Part shown: positions 16,278 through 25,146 of the stretch, piece after piece
Position numbering within the stretch: position 1 is the first letter of the stretch
Layout: every line of letters begins with the position of its first letter
Assembly (NCBI GenBank): GCA_900545665.1
Contig: UQZU01000006.1
Location: 1 to 64,000, forward strand
Reading direction: 5' to 3'
From: an uncultured Collinsella sp.
GTDB taxonomy: Bacteria; Actinomycetota; Coriobacteriia; Coriobacteriales; Coriobacteriaceae
Length of the DNA: 64,000 nucleotides
Notes under the pieces: model-generated
Database searches by the model: none
The model's input: only the letters and a program-made list of their open reading frames with translations
What the model was told of the DNA's origin: nothing
Translations under genes and position numbers: made by a program

Positions 16278-17957
16278 ATGGCGGAGTTTATCTACCAGAT
16301 GTATCAGGCTCGCAAGGCCCATGGCGACAAGGTAATTCTTGACGACGTGACCCTGAGCTTCTACCCCGGTGCCAAGATCGGCGTCGTGGGCCCCAACGGC
16401 ATGGGTAAGTCGACCTTGCTTAAGATCATGGCCGGTATTGAGGAGGTCTCCAACGGCGATGCCAGGCTCACCCCCGGCTACACCGTGGGCATCCTGCAGC
16501 AGGAGCCGCCGCTCGATGACGACAAGACCGTCATCGAGAACGTGCGCATGGCGTTTGGCGACATGATCGCCAAGGTCGATCGCTTCAACAAGATCGGCGA
16601 GGAGATGTGCGACCCGGATTGCGACATGGACGCCCTCATGGCCGAGATGGGCAAGCTCCAGGACGAGATCGACGCCGCCGACGGCTGGGATATCGATTCC
16701 AAGCTCGGCCAGGCCATGGACGCCCTGCAGCTGCCCGATTCCGACATGCCGGTCAACGTACTTTCCGGCGGCGAGCGCCGTCGCGTGGCCCTGTGCAAGC
16801 TGCTGCTCGAGGCTCCCGACCTGCTGCTGCTCGACGAGCCCACGAACCACCTGGACGCCGAGTCGATCCTGTGGCTCGAACACTTCCTGCACAACTACCA
16901 GGGCGCGGTGCTTGCCGTCACACACGATCGCTACTTCCTGGATAACGTTGCCGAGTGGATCTGCGAGGTCGACCGCGGTCACCTTTATCCCTACAAGGGC
17001 AACTACTCCACGTATCTGGAGACCAAGGCCGCCCGTATCGAGGCGCAGGGCAACCGCGACGCCAAGCTCGCCAAGCGCATGGAGGCCGAGCTCGAGTGGG
17101 TACGCAGCTCGCCCAAGGCTCGCCAGGCAAAGAACAAGGCCCGTCTGGCACGCTACGAGGAGATGGAGGCCGAGGCCCGCGCAAGCCAGAAGCTCGACTG
17201 GACCGACATTCGCATTCCCGTTGGACCGCGTCTGGGCAACAAAGTGCTCGAGGCCCATCACCTGCACAAGGAGTTCGATGGCCGTGTGCTCATCGACGAC
17301 CTATCGTTCACCCTGCCGCGCAACGGCATCGTGGGCGTCATCGGCCCCAACGGTGTGGGCAAGACCACGCTGTTCAAGACTATCGTGGGCCTGGAGCCGC
17401 TGACTTCGGGCGAGCTCGAGGTGGGCGAGACCGTCAAGATCTCCTATGTCGATCAGAACCGTTCCGGCATCGACCCCGATAAGAACCTGTGGGAGGTCGT
17501 CTCGGACGGCCTGGACCACATGATGGTGGGCGAGACCGAGGTCCCCAGCCGCGCGTACGTGGCGAGCTTTGGCTTTAAGGGCCAGGACCAGCAGAAGCGC
17601 GCTGGTGTACTCTCCGGTGGCGAGCGCAACCGTCTGAACCTGGCGCTCACGCTCAAGCAGGGCGGCAACCTGCTGCTCCTCGACGAGCCCACGAACGACC
17701 TCGACGTCGAGACGCTGTCCTCGCTCGAAGCGGCGCTGCTCGAGTTCCCGGGCTGCTCGGTGGTCATTAGCCACGACCGTATGTTCCTGGACCGCGTCGC
17801 CACGCACATTCTGGCGTGGGAGGGCACCGACGAGAATCCGGGCAACTGGTATTGGTTCGAGGGCAACTTCGAGGCCTATCAGGCCAACCGTATCGAGCGC
17901 CTGGGCGAGGACGCAGCCCAGCCGCATCGTATTCACCGCAAGCTGACGCGCGACTAG
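16278..17957 (+). CDS. ettA: Energy-dependent translational throttle protein EttA (ABC-F)
   Basis: ABC-F ATPase of 559 aa that binds the ribosomal E site and gates the first elongation step according to ATP/ADP. It has two ABC cassettes: Walker A GPNGMGKST and GPNGVGKTT, signatures LSGGERRR and LSGGERNR, and Walker B LLLLDEPTNHLD and LLLLDEPTNDLD. The long charged linker between them contains an arm of the EttA type. The length fits E. coli EttA (555 aa). No membrane domain. ATG 16278 is preceded by AGAAAGGATAG. Confidence 0.93.
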   Translation: MAEFIYQMYQARKAHGDKVILDDVTLSFYPGAKIGVVGPNGMGKSTLLKIMAGIEEVSNGDARLTPGYTVGILQQEPPLDDDKTVIENVRMAFGDMIAKVDRFNKIGEEMCDPDCDMDALMAEMGKLQDEIDAADGWDIDSKLGQAMDALQLPDSDMPVNVLSGGERRRVALCKLLLEAPDLLLLDEPTNHLDAESILWLEHFLHNYQGAVLAVTHDRYFLDNVAEWICEVDRGHLYPYKGNYSTYLETKAARIEAQGNRDAKLAKRMEAELEWVRSSPKARQAKNKARLARYEEMEAEARASQKLDWTDIRIPVGPRLGNKVLEAHHLHKEFDGRVLIDDLSFTLPRNGIVGVIGPNGVGKTTLFKTIVGLEPLTSGELEVGETVKISYVDQNRSGIDPDKNLWEVVSDGLDHMMVGETEVPSRAYVASFGFKGQDQQKRAGVLSGGERNRLNLALTLKQGGNLLLLDEPTNDLDVETLSSLEAALLEFPGCSVVISHDRMFLDRVATHILAWEGTDENPGNWYWFEGNFEAYQANRIERLGEDAAQPHRIHRKLTRD

Positions 17958-17968
17958 TAGCAAGTAGA

Positions 17969-17993
17969 AAGGCCGCCACCAAGGGCGGCCTTT
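17969..17993 (+). terminator. Terminator of ettA
   Basis: A 9-bp perfect stem (17969-17977 with 17984-17992), six-base loop and T-rich tail, 12 nt after the stop codon. The rest of the gap to 18237 is AT-rich and holds only the palindrome at 18170 as a recognisable element. Confidence 0.8.
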
Positions 17994-18169
17994 CTTGTAG
18001 CAATTGCACTGCAGCTATGCCCTGGCTGCTGGTTTGATTCATAATCAAAGTCATCTCTTTGGGATTAAAGCCCGTTTTTGCTATGAGTGATTTTCTAATT
18101 CCGTTTAAAACGTAAAGACGCATTGGGTTGCAAGGACATAAGCAAATCGAATTGAAATATAACCAGTGC

Positions 18170-18181
18170 TGTAACGTTACA
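18170..18181. promoter_or_regulatory. Palindrome TGTAACGTTACA upstream of the secreted peptidase
   Basis: A perfect 12-bp palindrome 57 nt before the start codon, in AT-rich DNA with TATAGAAT at 18193-18200. It could be an operator or part of the promoter. Confidence 0.45.
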
Positions 18182-18237
18182 AAAAAGATTATAGAATAGG
18201 AGTACCTTATAAGTCGCTTCTCTAGAAAGAAGAACAT

Positions 18238-19365
18238 ATGCTTTCGCGTCGTCGTTTTCTGCAACTTGTCGCGTCTTCAATTGTCGCCTTAGCCGCACGT
18301 CCGAAAGAGGTTTTTGCTTCGACGGGCAATATTGATGGTGAGCAGATACAATTTACTTCTGAAATTGCGCAAGAGCTTGCCGATAAATATATAAAGGGAC
18401 TCCTCGGCTATTCGTATACGCCTTCTGACCCTATTCCTTTTGTAGATGTTGATGGGTCCCCGCTTGGTTACATTGTTCCGGTTGTGACATCCAATAGAGC
18501 CGCGGGCTATTTGGTTTTAGATGCTTCAGATGATGAAATACTTACGGGATATCGTTTTGGAGACGGCTTAGTCAGCCCTATGGATCGGGGAGGAGATCTT
18601 GGTGTCGAGTCTTATTCTTTCAATAACCCAGTCGTAATGATCAATCCATTCGAATTCGGCGTGCAATCTTTGGACGGTTCAATAACAACAAATTGCGGAA
18701 GAACAATCCCGGCTGTTTCCATAGAAGGACGGCCTGTCGTTTTATCGAATAAACCTTCAAGCTGGAACGATGTTGTAATTTACGCAACTCAAATGCAGGA
18801 TTACACAGTATCTGGATTTCGTTCCATTTCTCAGTTTATGTCATATGATGAAAGCGAGATTAAGAGGCTTACCGCCCACTATGCTTGTATGGTGACAGCT
18901 TTTTCGAACGTTGCGGAACTGTATGGCATTGCCAATTTATATAGCGACCCTTCGCAATATATGCAGATATGGAATTACACCAATACCCATGCTCTTTCCG
19001 ATGAAGAACAGACTGTTCCCGGCGTTGTTTTGGGTGGAACGCCGATATCAACCTGTGCAACGGGGTTTACAAATTACTGCGCAAGCAGAGGAAGTACTCT
19101 TATCGCCCGCACTGTCTCCTCTCCGGCTATCGCGAGCATTCAAAATGAGATTAACTCTAATAGACCGAATGTTTTACATGCGAGTTTGTACAACGGATCA
19201 GCCCATTCTGTAACAGCGGAGGCTTACGCCACACTTACTGGTAAGAAAACTGGAGAGACAAGGCAGATGATTGGCATAGCGGACGGCTGGAATTCATCTT
19301 TATCCTTCCTGAAGTATGATCAGAGCTATTATGCGTGGACTTATGGAACGGCTTTTTCGAAGTAG
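18238..19365 (+). CDS. Secreted papain-fold cysteine peptidase-like protein (Tat signal)
   Basis: A 375-aa exported protein. The N-terminus has a twin-arginine-type signal (SRRRFLQLVASSIVALAA) with cleavage near residue 27. Residues about 30-130 (ending in GYLVLDASDDEILTGYRFG) resemble the propeptide/Spi-like domain of streptopain-type proteases. A candidate catalytic Cys217 lies in AHYACMVTAFSNVAELYG and His323 in SAHSVTAEAY, the order of C10/C39-type papain-fold enzymes. The GNPWG-type motif is weak (ADGWN), so activity is not assured. Codon use and base content are AT-richer than the flanks, suggesting transfer. It overlaps the next gene. Confidence 0.65.
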   Translation: MLSRRRFLQLVASSIVALAARPKEVFASTGNIDGEQIQFTSEIAQELADKYIKGLLGYSYTPSDPIPFVDVDGSPLGYIVPVVTSNRAAGYLVLDASDDEILTGYRFGDGLVSPMDRGGDLGVESYSFNNPVVMINPFEFGVQSLDGSITTNCGRTIPAVSIEGRPVVLSNKPSSWNDVVIYATQMQDYTVSGFRSISQFMSYDESEIKRLTAHYACMVTAFSNVAELYGIANLYSDPSQYMQIWNYTNTHALSDEEQTVPGVVLGGTPISTCATGFTNYCASRGSTLIARTVSSPAIASIQNEINSNRPNVLHASLYNGSAHSVTAEAYATLTGKKTGETRQMIGIADGWNSSLSFLKYDQSYYAWTYGTAFSK

Positions 19366-19744
19366 GGCGATTCGTCTAGCTCTGTCTTTGGTGCTGATGG
19401 CTTCATTGGTGGGCTGTTCAACAAAGGAAGAGATATCGCGCGGAGGTTCCGGAGAAGTGACTGCGACAGACTCAGGTTCATTAGAAATAGCTGGCGGGCA
19501 TGCCGATGTGATGTTACAAGGAAAAGGCGTGCTTAGGTCGATTGATGCTGAAGACGCTGTCTGCTCAATAGAGGATTTGAAGACAGGTGAAACTGCATCG
19601 TACCGTGTTTCAGATAATGCTGCGAATATGATTGAGTCGATACCGATTGGAGCACAAGTTTCTTTTAGGTATTTTGCTCCGCAACTTGAGGAGGAGCTTG
19701 CTTCTCTGGTGTCTATATGTGCTGATGACAGCCAAAAGGTCTGA
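19343..19744 (+). CDS. Small lipoprotein overlapping the secreted peptidase gene
   Basis: Predicted lipoprotein of about 133 aa. A short charged N-terminus (MERLFRSRAIRLA) and hydrophobic stretch end in the lipobox LVGC. The rest is a hydrophilic domain with beta-like GKGVLRSIDAEDAVCSIEDL and PIGAQVSFRYFAP segments. It starts inside the 3' end of the peptidase gene in another frame (23-nt overlap), so expression is probably coupled; ATG 19331 and 19316 are alternatives with no better ribosome-binding site. A role as surface partner or inhibitor of the peptidase is possible but unproven. Confidence 0.65.
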   Translation: MERLFRSRAIRLALSLVLMASLVGCSTKEEISRGGSGEVTATDSGSLEIAGGHADVMLQGKGVLRSIDAEDAVCSIEDLKTGETASYRVSDNAANMIESIPIGAQVSFRYFAPQLEEELASLVSICADDSQKV

Positions 19745-19750
19745 TTTCAA

Positions 19751-19789
19751 ACGGCCCTGGATGGTCAAATGGCTATCCAGGGCCGTTTT
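19751..19789. terminator. Bidirectional terminator between convergent genes
   Basis: A perfect 12-bp stem (19751-19762 with 19775-19786) and 12-nt loop, with TTTT on the plus side and a weaker T-tract on the minus side. It serves the lipoprotein gene and the minus-strand gene ending at 19791. Confidence 0.8.
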
Positions 19790-19790
19790 G

Positions 19791-21098
19791 TCACTCGGCC
19801 GGGGCGTTGACCTTGTCGATGACCCAGGCGGCACCGAGGCCACCGGTGGTGTTGTGGCGGATGCGCACAGTGACTTCGTGGCGCTCGCCGGCCTGCGTGT
19901 AGCGCAGGGGGAAGCTTGCGCGGTTTCGCGCGGCCTCGATGGTACCGCGCTCGCGGGCAATCCAGTAGTACTCGCCGACGATGCCGAGCGTGTCGGCGCC
20001 GTAGGGGAGATAGGTCGACAGCTGGTGCAGAAGCGGGCCGGGGCAGAAGACCTCGGTTGCGAAATCGATGGGGAAGTCCTCGGGGATGGTCGGAGCTGCG
20101 GGTGCAGGGGCCGGTGCTGCAGCGGGAGCCGGAGACGGTGCCGGTGCGGGAATTTGGTCGCAAGCAGCGGCGGGCACGGATTCGATGACGGGTGCGGGCT
20201 CCGGCGTCGAATCCGGCTTGATCGCGGAAGCTGCGGGCTTCACGGTGACGGGCGCGTCTGCGGCTGCAGTTTTAACCTCAACCTGCGTCACGCTCTCATT
20301 CTCGACGCTCGACTTTGCCTCGATGGGCGTGGATGCCATGGTGGTGATGCCGGCGTTGGCGTTCTCGGGGTCATAGACGACCGTGAGCGAGATGGCGGGC
20401 TGCGGCGTCTCGGGCTTCGGCGTCGACTCGGTAGCGCCTTGATCGGCGGGCTCGTCGGACTGATCGTCCTCGGCCTCGTTGCCAAAGACATCGCTGTTTT
20501 GGAACGCAGGCGTCTCAGGTTGGTTAGCGACTTCTTCGGTTGTCGACTTGGGAGTCTCGTTGAGCTCCGCAGTGGCTTCCTGCTCGGATATGACTTTGGG
20601 ATCGGTCGTGGCGGCGATTTCGGTTTCGGCTTCTGCCGTTACCTCAATAGCGACTTCGATCTCTGTCTCGGGCTCGGGCTCCGGCACAGCTTCAGCCACG
20701 GGCTCGGGCTCGGGAAGCTTAACGTGCTTGGGGCGCACGGCCTTGAGGTCCTTCTCGCCGCGCTTCTTCTTTTTGTAGGACTGCTTGGCGCCCTTGGTGG
20801 CCTTGGGCTTGTCCTCGCCCTTGGCAAGGGCGGCATCCCATGCCTCGTTGGCGATGACGGTGGCATACAGGCGACCGCCCTTAAAGACGGTCAGCTTAAT
20901 GCAGTCATCGAGCTCCTCGAGCAGCTCGCGCGTGGACTCGAAGCCCAGGTCATAAGCGGTCATGTCGCCGGCGGCGAGCGCCTCCTCGACCTGCGTCATA
21001 AACGTTTGCTTGCCGCATCCAATCGCATCACGCAGCAGACGATACAGATAGATGTGGTTGCCCAGCGATAGCGTGGGCTTAACTATTGTCTTGCTCAT
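19791..21098 (-). CDS. Unrecognised protein with a long Pro/Glu/Ala-rich linker
   Basis: A 435-aa cytoplasmic-looking protein with no signal or membrane segment. Residues 1-100 form a compact domain; the part reading LGFESTRELLEELDDCIKL is reminiscent of a LOTUS/OST-HTH RNA-binding fold, but this is only a visual resemblance. Residues about 105-340 are low-complexity, rich in E, P, A, T and V, with a basic patch (SYKKKKRGEK). The last 100 residues, from about FPIDFATEVFCPGPLL, are again globular. ATG 21098 has GAGGAG upstream and excludes ten residues of an in-frame extension. Function unknown. Confidence 0.75.
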   Translation of the reverse strand: MSKTIVKPTLSLGNHIYLYRLLRDAIGCGKQTFMTQVEEALAAGDMTAYDLGFESTRELLEELDDCIKLTVFKGGRLYATVIANEAWDAALAKGEDKPKATKGAKQSYKKKKRGEKDLKAVRPKHVKLPEPEPVAEAVPEPEPETEIEVAIEVTAEAETEIAATTDPKVISEQEATAELNETPKSTTEEVANQPETPAFQNSDVFGNEAEDDQSDEPADQGATESTPKPETPQPAISLTVVYDPENANAGITTMASTPIEAKSSVENESVTQVEVKTAAADAPVTVKPAASAIKPDSTPEPAPVIESVPAAACDQIPAPAPSPAPAAAPAPAPAAPTIPEDFPIDFATEVFCPGPLLHQLSTYLPYGADTLGIVGEYYWIARERGTIEAARNRASFPLRYTQAGERHEVTVRIRHNTTGGLGAAWVIDKVNAPAE

Positions 21099-21169
21099 GG
21101 CAAATCTCCTCTTTACACACCAAAGCATCTTACCATCGCGCGGGGCTTGCTACCTCGGCACCCAAGGCA

Positions 21170-21202
21170 AACGGGCGCGACCGTTGCCGGTTCGCGCCCG
21201 TT
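21170..21202 (-). terminator. Terminator of the Ser/Thr-rich membrane protein gene
   Basis: An 11-bp stem (21170-21180 with 21192-21202) followed on the minus strand by TTTGCC, located 35 nt beyond the stop at 21237. Confidence 0.7.
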
Positions 21203-21236
21203 ATACAGGTCGATTATCTATGAGGGGCAAACGTGC

Positions 21237-22190
21237 TTAGTTGCCCGATGCCGTGCCTTGGCTCGAGCTGTCAGATGCCGTGCCGGACGCGGTTCCACTC
21301 GAGCTGTTCGAGTTGCTGGTGTTGCTGCTGTCTGCTGAGCCCGTTCCCGACGTGGTGTCGCTCGTCTGGTCGCCCGTGCTCGGTTGAGAGCCGTCAGTCG
21401 TTTGGCTTGAGTCGGTTGTGCCGGATTGCGTACCGTTGTTGTTCACAGAAGAATCGGCGCCCTGCGACTGATCGGGGGTGTTCGAGGACGAGTCGGTGGA
21501 TGCGGAGGTGCCCTGCGAGTCGTCCTGCTGGCTTTGCGATTGACCAGTGCTGTCCGCGTCGTGCTCGGTCGTGCGTGACGACAGAATCGGCTCGGGACGC
21601 TCGCCCAGACCCTCACCGGCGGTGGTGATAAGGATGGCGCCGGCGCAGGCGATGACCGCGACGATGGCGATGGCGATCGAGAAGACGATGACCTTCTTTT
21701 GCGTCTGGCTGCGCTCTGCCGCCGCCTTGGCGCGCAGGCTGTTAGGGGCGACGCGGGCCGTGGTCGCGCGCCCCGCAATCTGGCGCATCTCCTGCGTAGT
21801 CGCGGCGCCGCCCAGGTGCTCCTCGGCATTAAACTCAACGGGCTCGTAGGCGCCGGCGGGGTAGTCGACGTCGGCGTGCGTGCCCTTGAGGGCTTCGGCG
21901 CTGGCAGAGATAAAGTGGCGGTAGACCTGCGAGGACACAACGGTGATGACCGAGCTCACAGCGGCACCGATCACCGATCCGGCGATACCGATCTTGGAGG
22001 CAAGCGCGACGCTCGTGGCGGCAGCTGCGGCGCCGGCGATGATCTGGGGAATGGAAATGTCGTCAAACAGGCCCTTTTTGGGCGCGATGGCCATGGTCTG
22101 TCCGATGGAATGGTTCTCGTGCACGCCGTTGTTGAGCGATGCCGGCGTCATGACGCGCGTGCGCGGCGCGTCGGTGTACTTGGTTGTCAT
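21237..22190 (-). CDS. Two-span membrane protein with a Ser/Thr/Gln-rich outer tail
   Basis: A 317-aa protein. A Gly/Ala-rich hydrophobic region (about residues 45-90) is followed by a charged cytoplasmic loop and a clear transmembrane segment, VIVFSIAIAIVAVIACAGAIL. About 110 terminal residues consist almost only of S, T, G, D, Q and N. The tail looks like an extracellular stalk or wall-spanning region. ATG 22190 is chosen for GGGAGGACCC upstream; longer in-frame starts run into the divergent promoter region. I do not recognise a family. Confidence 0.72.
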   Translation of the reverse strand: MTTKYTDAPRTRVMTPASLNNGVHENHSIGQTMAIAPKKGLFDDISIPQIIAGAAAAATSVALASKIGIAGSVIGAAVSSVITVVSSQVYRHFISASAEALKGTHADVDYPAGAYEPVEFNAEEHLGGAATTQEMRQIAGRATTARVAPNSLRAKAAAERSQTQKKVIVFSIAIAIVAVIACAGAILITTAGEGLGERPEPILSSRTTEHDADSTGQSQSQQDDSQGTSASTDSSSNTPDQSQGADSSVNNNGTQSGTTDSSQTTDGSQPSTGDQTSDTTSGTGSADSSNTSNSNSSSGTASGTASDSSSQGTASGN

Positions 22191-22364
22191 ACGGGGTCCT
22201 CCCGGTGTAAATCTGCTTCGTTTCATGCAGCCATCAGGGTACCCACCTGATGTGAATCGTACGTGACATTTAACAGATACCATCAACTCATCAAGGGGGC
22301 TTGCTGTCTTTGGTGCAATAGCTTGATGCTAAACTGGATTAACGATTGCGAGGTGGTTTACGTG

Positions 22365-22634
22365 ATGTACCCGTATATGACATTCGAAGACGGTACCGAG
22401 GTCGTTCATTCTGACCTGATAACAGATGGGGATATCGAAAAGGTTATCGTGCATTTTGAACGACCGACGGTAGAGGGCTTCGACTCCGCTCGCTGTGAGT
22501 TGCCTTCTTACAATTGGACTATGTGGGAGGGGCATTTCACCGACGAGGAGAAGCGAGGATTCGAGACTTTTCTGAGCAATAATGCTCACCTGCTGTATCG
22601 CTACGCCGCAAACGGAGGAGCTAAAGTTGCCTAG
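22365..22634 (+). CDS. Small protein upstream of DUF4160 gene
   Basis: An 89-aa acidic protein (YPYMTFEDGTEVVHSD start) in the position often held by a DUF2442-like partner of DUF4160 proteins. ATG 22365 follows AGGTGG at 22351-22356. Its end overlaps the next gene by 8 nt, a typical two-gene cassette. No enzymatic motif is seen. Function unknown; an antitoxin-like role is speculation. Confidence 0.55.
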   Translation: MYPYMTFEDGTEVVHSDLITDGDIEKVIVHFERPTVEGFDSARCELPSYNWTMWEGHFTDEEKRGFETFLSNNAHLLYRYAANGGAKVA

Positions 22635-22905
22635 CCTATTTCTTATTGGCGGCTACAGGGTCTTCTTTTGGTCTAACGAAGCGGGCGAGCCAATCCATGT
22701 TCATGTTTGCAAGGGAGCGCCTTCAAATAACTCGGCCAAAATCTGGCTGACTCGCAGGGGAGGTTGCATTGTCGCTAATAACAAAGCGAAGATCCCCCAG
22801 AGCACGCTTGACGACCTCTGTGAAATTATCGCCGCTCAGCATGAATTGATTTGTTCTAAATGGAAGGCTTTTTTCCTTGTGGACGAGATCTCGTTCTACT
22901 GCTAA
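22627..22905 (+). CDS. DUF4160-domain protein
   Basis: A 92-aa protein starting at TTG 22627 with GGAGGAG six nt upstream. LFLIGGYRVFFWSNEAGEP followed by the His-rich IHVHV is the DUF4160 signature. DUF4160/DUF2442 pairs are scattered across genomes and have been suggested to be toxin-antitoxin-like, without firm biochemical proof known to me. Local base content is somewhat AT-richer than the neighbours. Confidence 0.7.
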   Translation: MPSLFLIGGYRVFFWSNEAGEPIHVHVCKGAPSNNSAKIWLTRRGGCIVANNKAKIPQSTLDDLCEIIAAQHELICSKWKAFFLVDEISFYC

Positions 22906-22969
22906 ACGCCATTCTGACTTCTCTTTTTCATTTTTAATCATGAGACTGCCCCATCAGCGCTGATTGAAC

Positions 22970-22998
22970 TTGACAGTACAATGGAGGCGGACTTTATT
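22970..22998 (+). promoter_or_regulatory. Promoter of nadE
   Basis: A perfect TTGACA at 22970-22975, a 17-nt spacer, then TTTATT at 22993-22998. A small GCCGC/GCGGC hairpin lies in the predicted leader. Confidence 0.6.
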
Positions 22999-23039
22999 GC
23001 CGCTGCTCGTTGCGGCTAAACGGATGTGTTGGAGCTCGT

Positions 23040-25028
23040 ATGAACGATTTTCTAAACGGTCAAGTTGAGAACGATGGCTTTTTGCGTGTGGCGGCGGCCT
23101 CGCCGCGGATTCGCGTGGCCGATGTCGAGGGCAATGCCGAGGTTGCGCTGGCAGCTGTTCGCGAGGCTGCCGAGCGCGGCGTTCGCGCGCTGGTGTTGCC
23201 CGAGCTCAACTTGTGCGGCTATACCGCGGCCGACCTGTTCCATAATCGCACGCTGCTGCATGCCTGCGAGGCTGCTCTGGTGCATATCCTCGATGAGACT
23301 CGTGAGCTGTCGATTGTCTTTACCATCGGTCTTCCCGTTGCGGTTGCCGAGAATATCTACAACTGCGCTGCCGTGTGCTGCGCGGGCGAGCTTTTGGGCC
23401 TCACGGCCAAGAAGTATCTGCCCAACTATGGCGAGTTCTACGAGCGCCGCTGGTTTGCTCCGGCGCCTGCAGATCCTGTGTGGGTCGAGTTTGCCGGTCA
23501 GGGTCCGGTTCCGCTGGGTTCGGGGCTTGTCTACCGCTGCTGTGATGAGGGCGCCGAGGACCTGGTGCTGGGCGTTGAAGTTTGCGAGGACCTGTGGGTG
23601 CCGGCGCCCCCTTCGACCGAGATGGCGCTTGCCGGTGCGACGGTGATTCTCAACCCGTCGGCCTCGGACGAGATTATCGGCAAGGCGGATTACCGCCGCA
23701 GCCTTATCTCTAACCAAAGCGCGCGCCTGTACTGCGCCTATGCCTACGCGGATGCGAGCGAGGGCGAGTCCACGACCGATATGGTCTTTGCGGGCGAGAA
23801 CCTCGTCTACGAAAACGGCTCTAAGCTGGCGGCGACGAAGCTCCTTACCTGCGATATGGCGGTTGCCGATGTTGACCTCAACCGTCTGGTCGCCGAGCGC
23901 CGTCGCTCGACGACGTGGACGCGCGCGGACGATGCGCCGGAGGCCACAACCGTTGAGTTTTCGTTTGAGGGCGTGCTGGCAGACGAGCCTGTCCTGCGCG
24001 ATGCACTCGACATTGACCGTGTCTTCCCCCGCGCGCCCTTTGTGCCGGCCGACCATGGTGACCTGGCCGAGCGTTGCGAGACGATCCTCGATCTGCAGAC
24101 TGCGGGCCTCAAGACCCGCCTTGCCCACACAGGTACCAAGGCTGCGGTCATCGGCCTTTCGGGCGGCCTGGACTCCACGCTGGCACTGCTTGTAACCGTG
24201 CGTGCCTTCGATGCGCTGGGGCTGCCGCGCACCGGTATCACAGCCGTGTCCATGCCTGGCTTTGGCACGACGCGTCGCACCAAGTCCAATGCCGAGTCGC
24301 TTGCCCGCGACCTGGGTGTGAGCTTCCGCGAGGTTTCGATCCACGCGGCTGTGGAGCAGCACTTCAAGGACATTGAGCATGATCCGGCCGTGCAGGACGT
24401 GACCTACGAGAACAGCCAGGCGCGCGAGCGTACGCAGATTCTGATGGATCTGGCCAACCAGGCTGGCGGTTTTGTCATTGGCACGGGCGACCTGTCGGAG
24501 CTGGCGCTCGGCTGGGCTACCTATAACGGCGACCACATGAGCATGTACGCCGTCAACGCGAGCGTGCCCAAGACGCTTGTGCGCCATCTGGTACGCTATG
24601 CCGCCGATGTCTTTGGCGGGCGCATTGCCGAGGTCTTGCTCGATATCCTCGATACGCCGGTGTCCCCCGAGCTTCTGCCGCCCACGGGCGACGGCGAGAT
24701 TGCGCAGAAGACCGAGGATTTGGTGGGCCCGTACGAGTTGCACGACTACTTCCTCTACTACCTGCTGCGTTTTGGCTTTGAGCCGGGCAAGATCTACCGC
24801 ATGGCTCTCAAGAGCTTCGAGGGCGTCTACGACGCCAAGACCGTCTACACGTGGCTACGTACGTTCTACCGTCGCTTCTTTGCCCAACAATTTAAGCGCA
24901 GCTGCCTGCCCGATGGTCCCAAGGTGGGCTCGGTGACGCTTAGCCCGCGCGGCGATTGGCGTATGCCGAGTGACGCCAGCTCACGTTTGTGGCTTGCGCA
25001 GATCGACGCGCTCAATGCAATTGACTAA
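23040..25028 (+). CDS. nadE: Glutamine-dependent NAD+ synthetase
   Basis: A 662-aa fusion of an N-terminal nitrilase-fold glutaminase and a C-terminal NAD synthetase. The glutaminase triad is visible as Glu in LPELNLCG, Lys in TAKKYLPNYGEF and Cys in GVEVCEDLW. The synthetase P-loop is GLSGGLDSTLAL. It makes NAD from deamido-NAD using glutamine and ATP. Length matches the bifunctional NadE class. ATG 23040 is preceded by TTGGAG. Confidence 0.93.
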   Translation: MNDFLNGQVENDGFLRVAAASPRIRVADVEGNAEVALAAVREAAERGVRALVLPELNLCGYTAADLFHNRTLLHACEAALVHILDETRELSIVFTIGLPVAVAENIYNCAAVCCAGELLGLTAKKYLPNYGEFYERRWFAPAPADPVWVEFAGQGPVPLGSGLVYRCCDEGAEDLVLGVEVCEDLWVPAPPSTEMALAGATVILNPSASDEIIGKADYRRSLISNQSARLYCAYAYADASEGESTTDMVFAGENLVYENGSKLAATKLLTCDMAVADVDLNRLVAERRRSTTWTRADDAPEATTVEFSFEGVLADEPVLRDALDIDRVFPRAPFVPADHGDLAERCETILDLQTAGLKTRLAHTGTKAAVIGLSGGLDSTLALLVTVRAFDALGLPRTGITAVSMPGFGTTRRTKSNAESLARDLGVSFREVSIHAAVEQHFKDIEHDPAVQDVTYENSQARERTQILMDLANQAGGFVIGTGDLSELALGWATYNGDHMSMYAVNASVPKTLVRHLVRYAADVFGGRIAEVLLDILDTPVSPELLPPTGDGEIAQKTEDLVGPYELHDYFLYYLLRFGFEPGKIYRMALKSFEGVYDAKTVYTWLRTFYRRFFAQQFKRSCLPDGPKVGSVTLSPRGDWRMPSDASSRLWLAQIDALNAID

Positions 25029-25096
25029 GGTTGGCTAAATTGAACCAATACGGGGGTTGCAAGCGTTACACTTTTGCAATCTGATGGCCCGTATCG

Positions 25097-25127
25097 CGCG
25101 GCGCTCTTGTCGGAGCGCCGCGTTTTT
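25097..25127 (+). terminator. Terminator after nadE, abutting the aminotransferase leader
   Basis: A perfect 10-bp GC-rich stem (25097-25106 with 25113-25122) followed by TTTTT. It ends only 20 nt before the aminotransferase start, so the downstream promoter must lie upstream of, or overlap, the hairpin. Confidence 0.85.
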
Positions 25128-25146
25128 CATATCGAAAGGTGGCACC

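Noticed and set aside
17767..18264. Minus-strand frame crossing the ettA end and the AT-rich gap
   Set aside because: It overlaps ettA and its terminator, and its N-terminal part is merely AT-rich DNA; no support for translation.
19632..21071. Gly/Leu-rich plus-strand frame opposite the low-complexity protein gene
   Set aside because: It mirrors the Pro/Glu-rich linker of the minus-strand gene; no ribosome-binding site and it spans a terminator.
23052..24743. 563-codon minus-strand frame inside nadE
   Set aside because: Antisense to a well-conserved NAD synthetase; no domain features, an artefact of high GC3.
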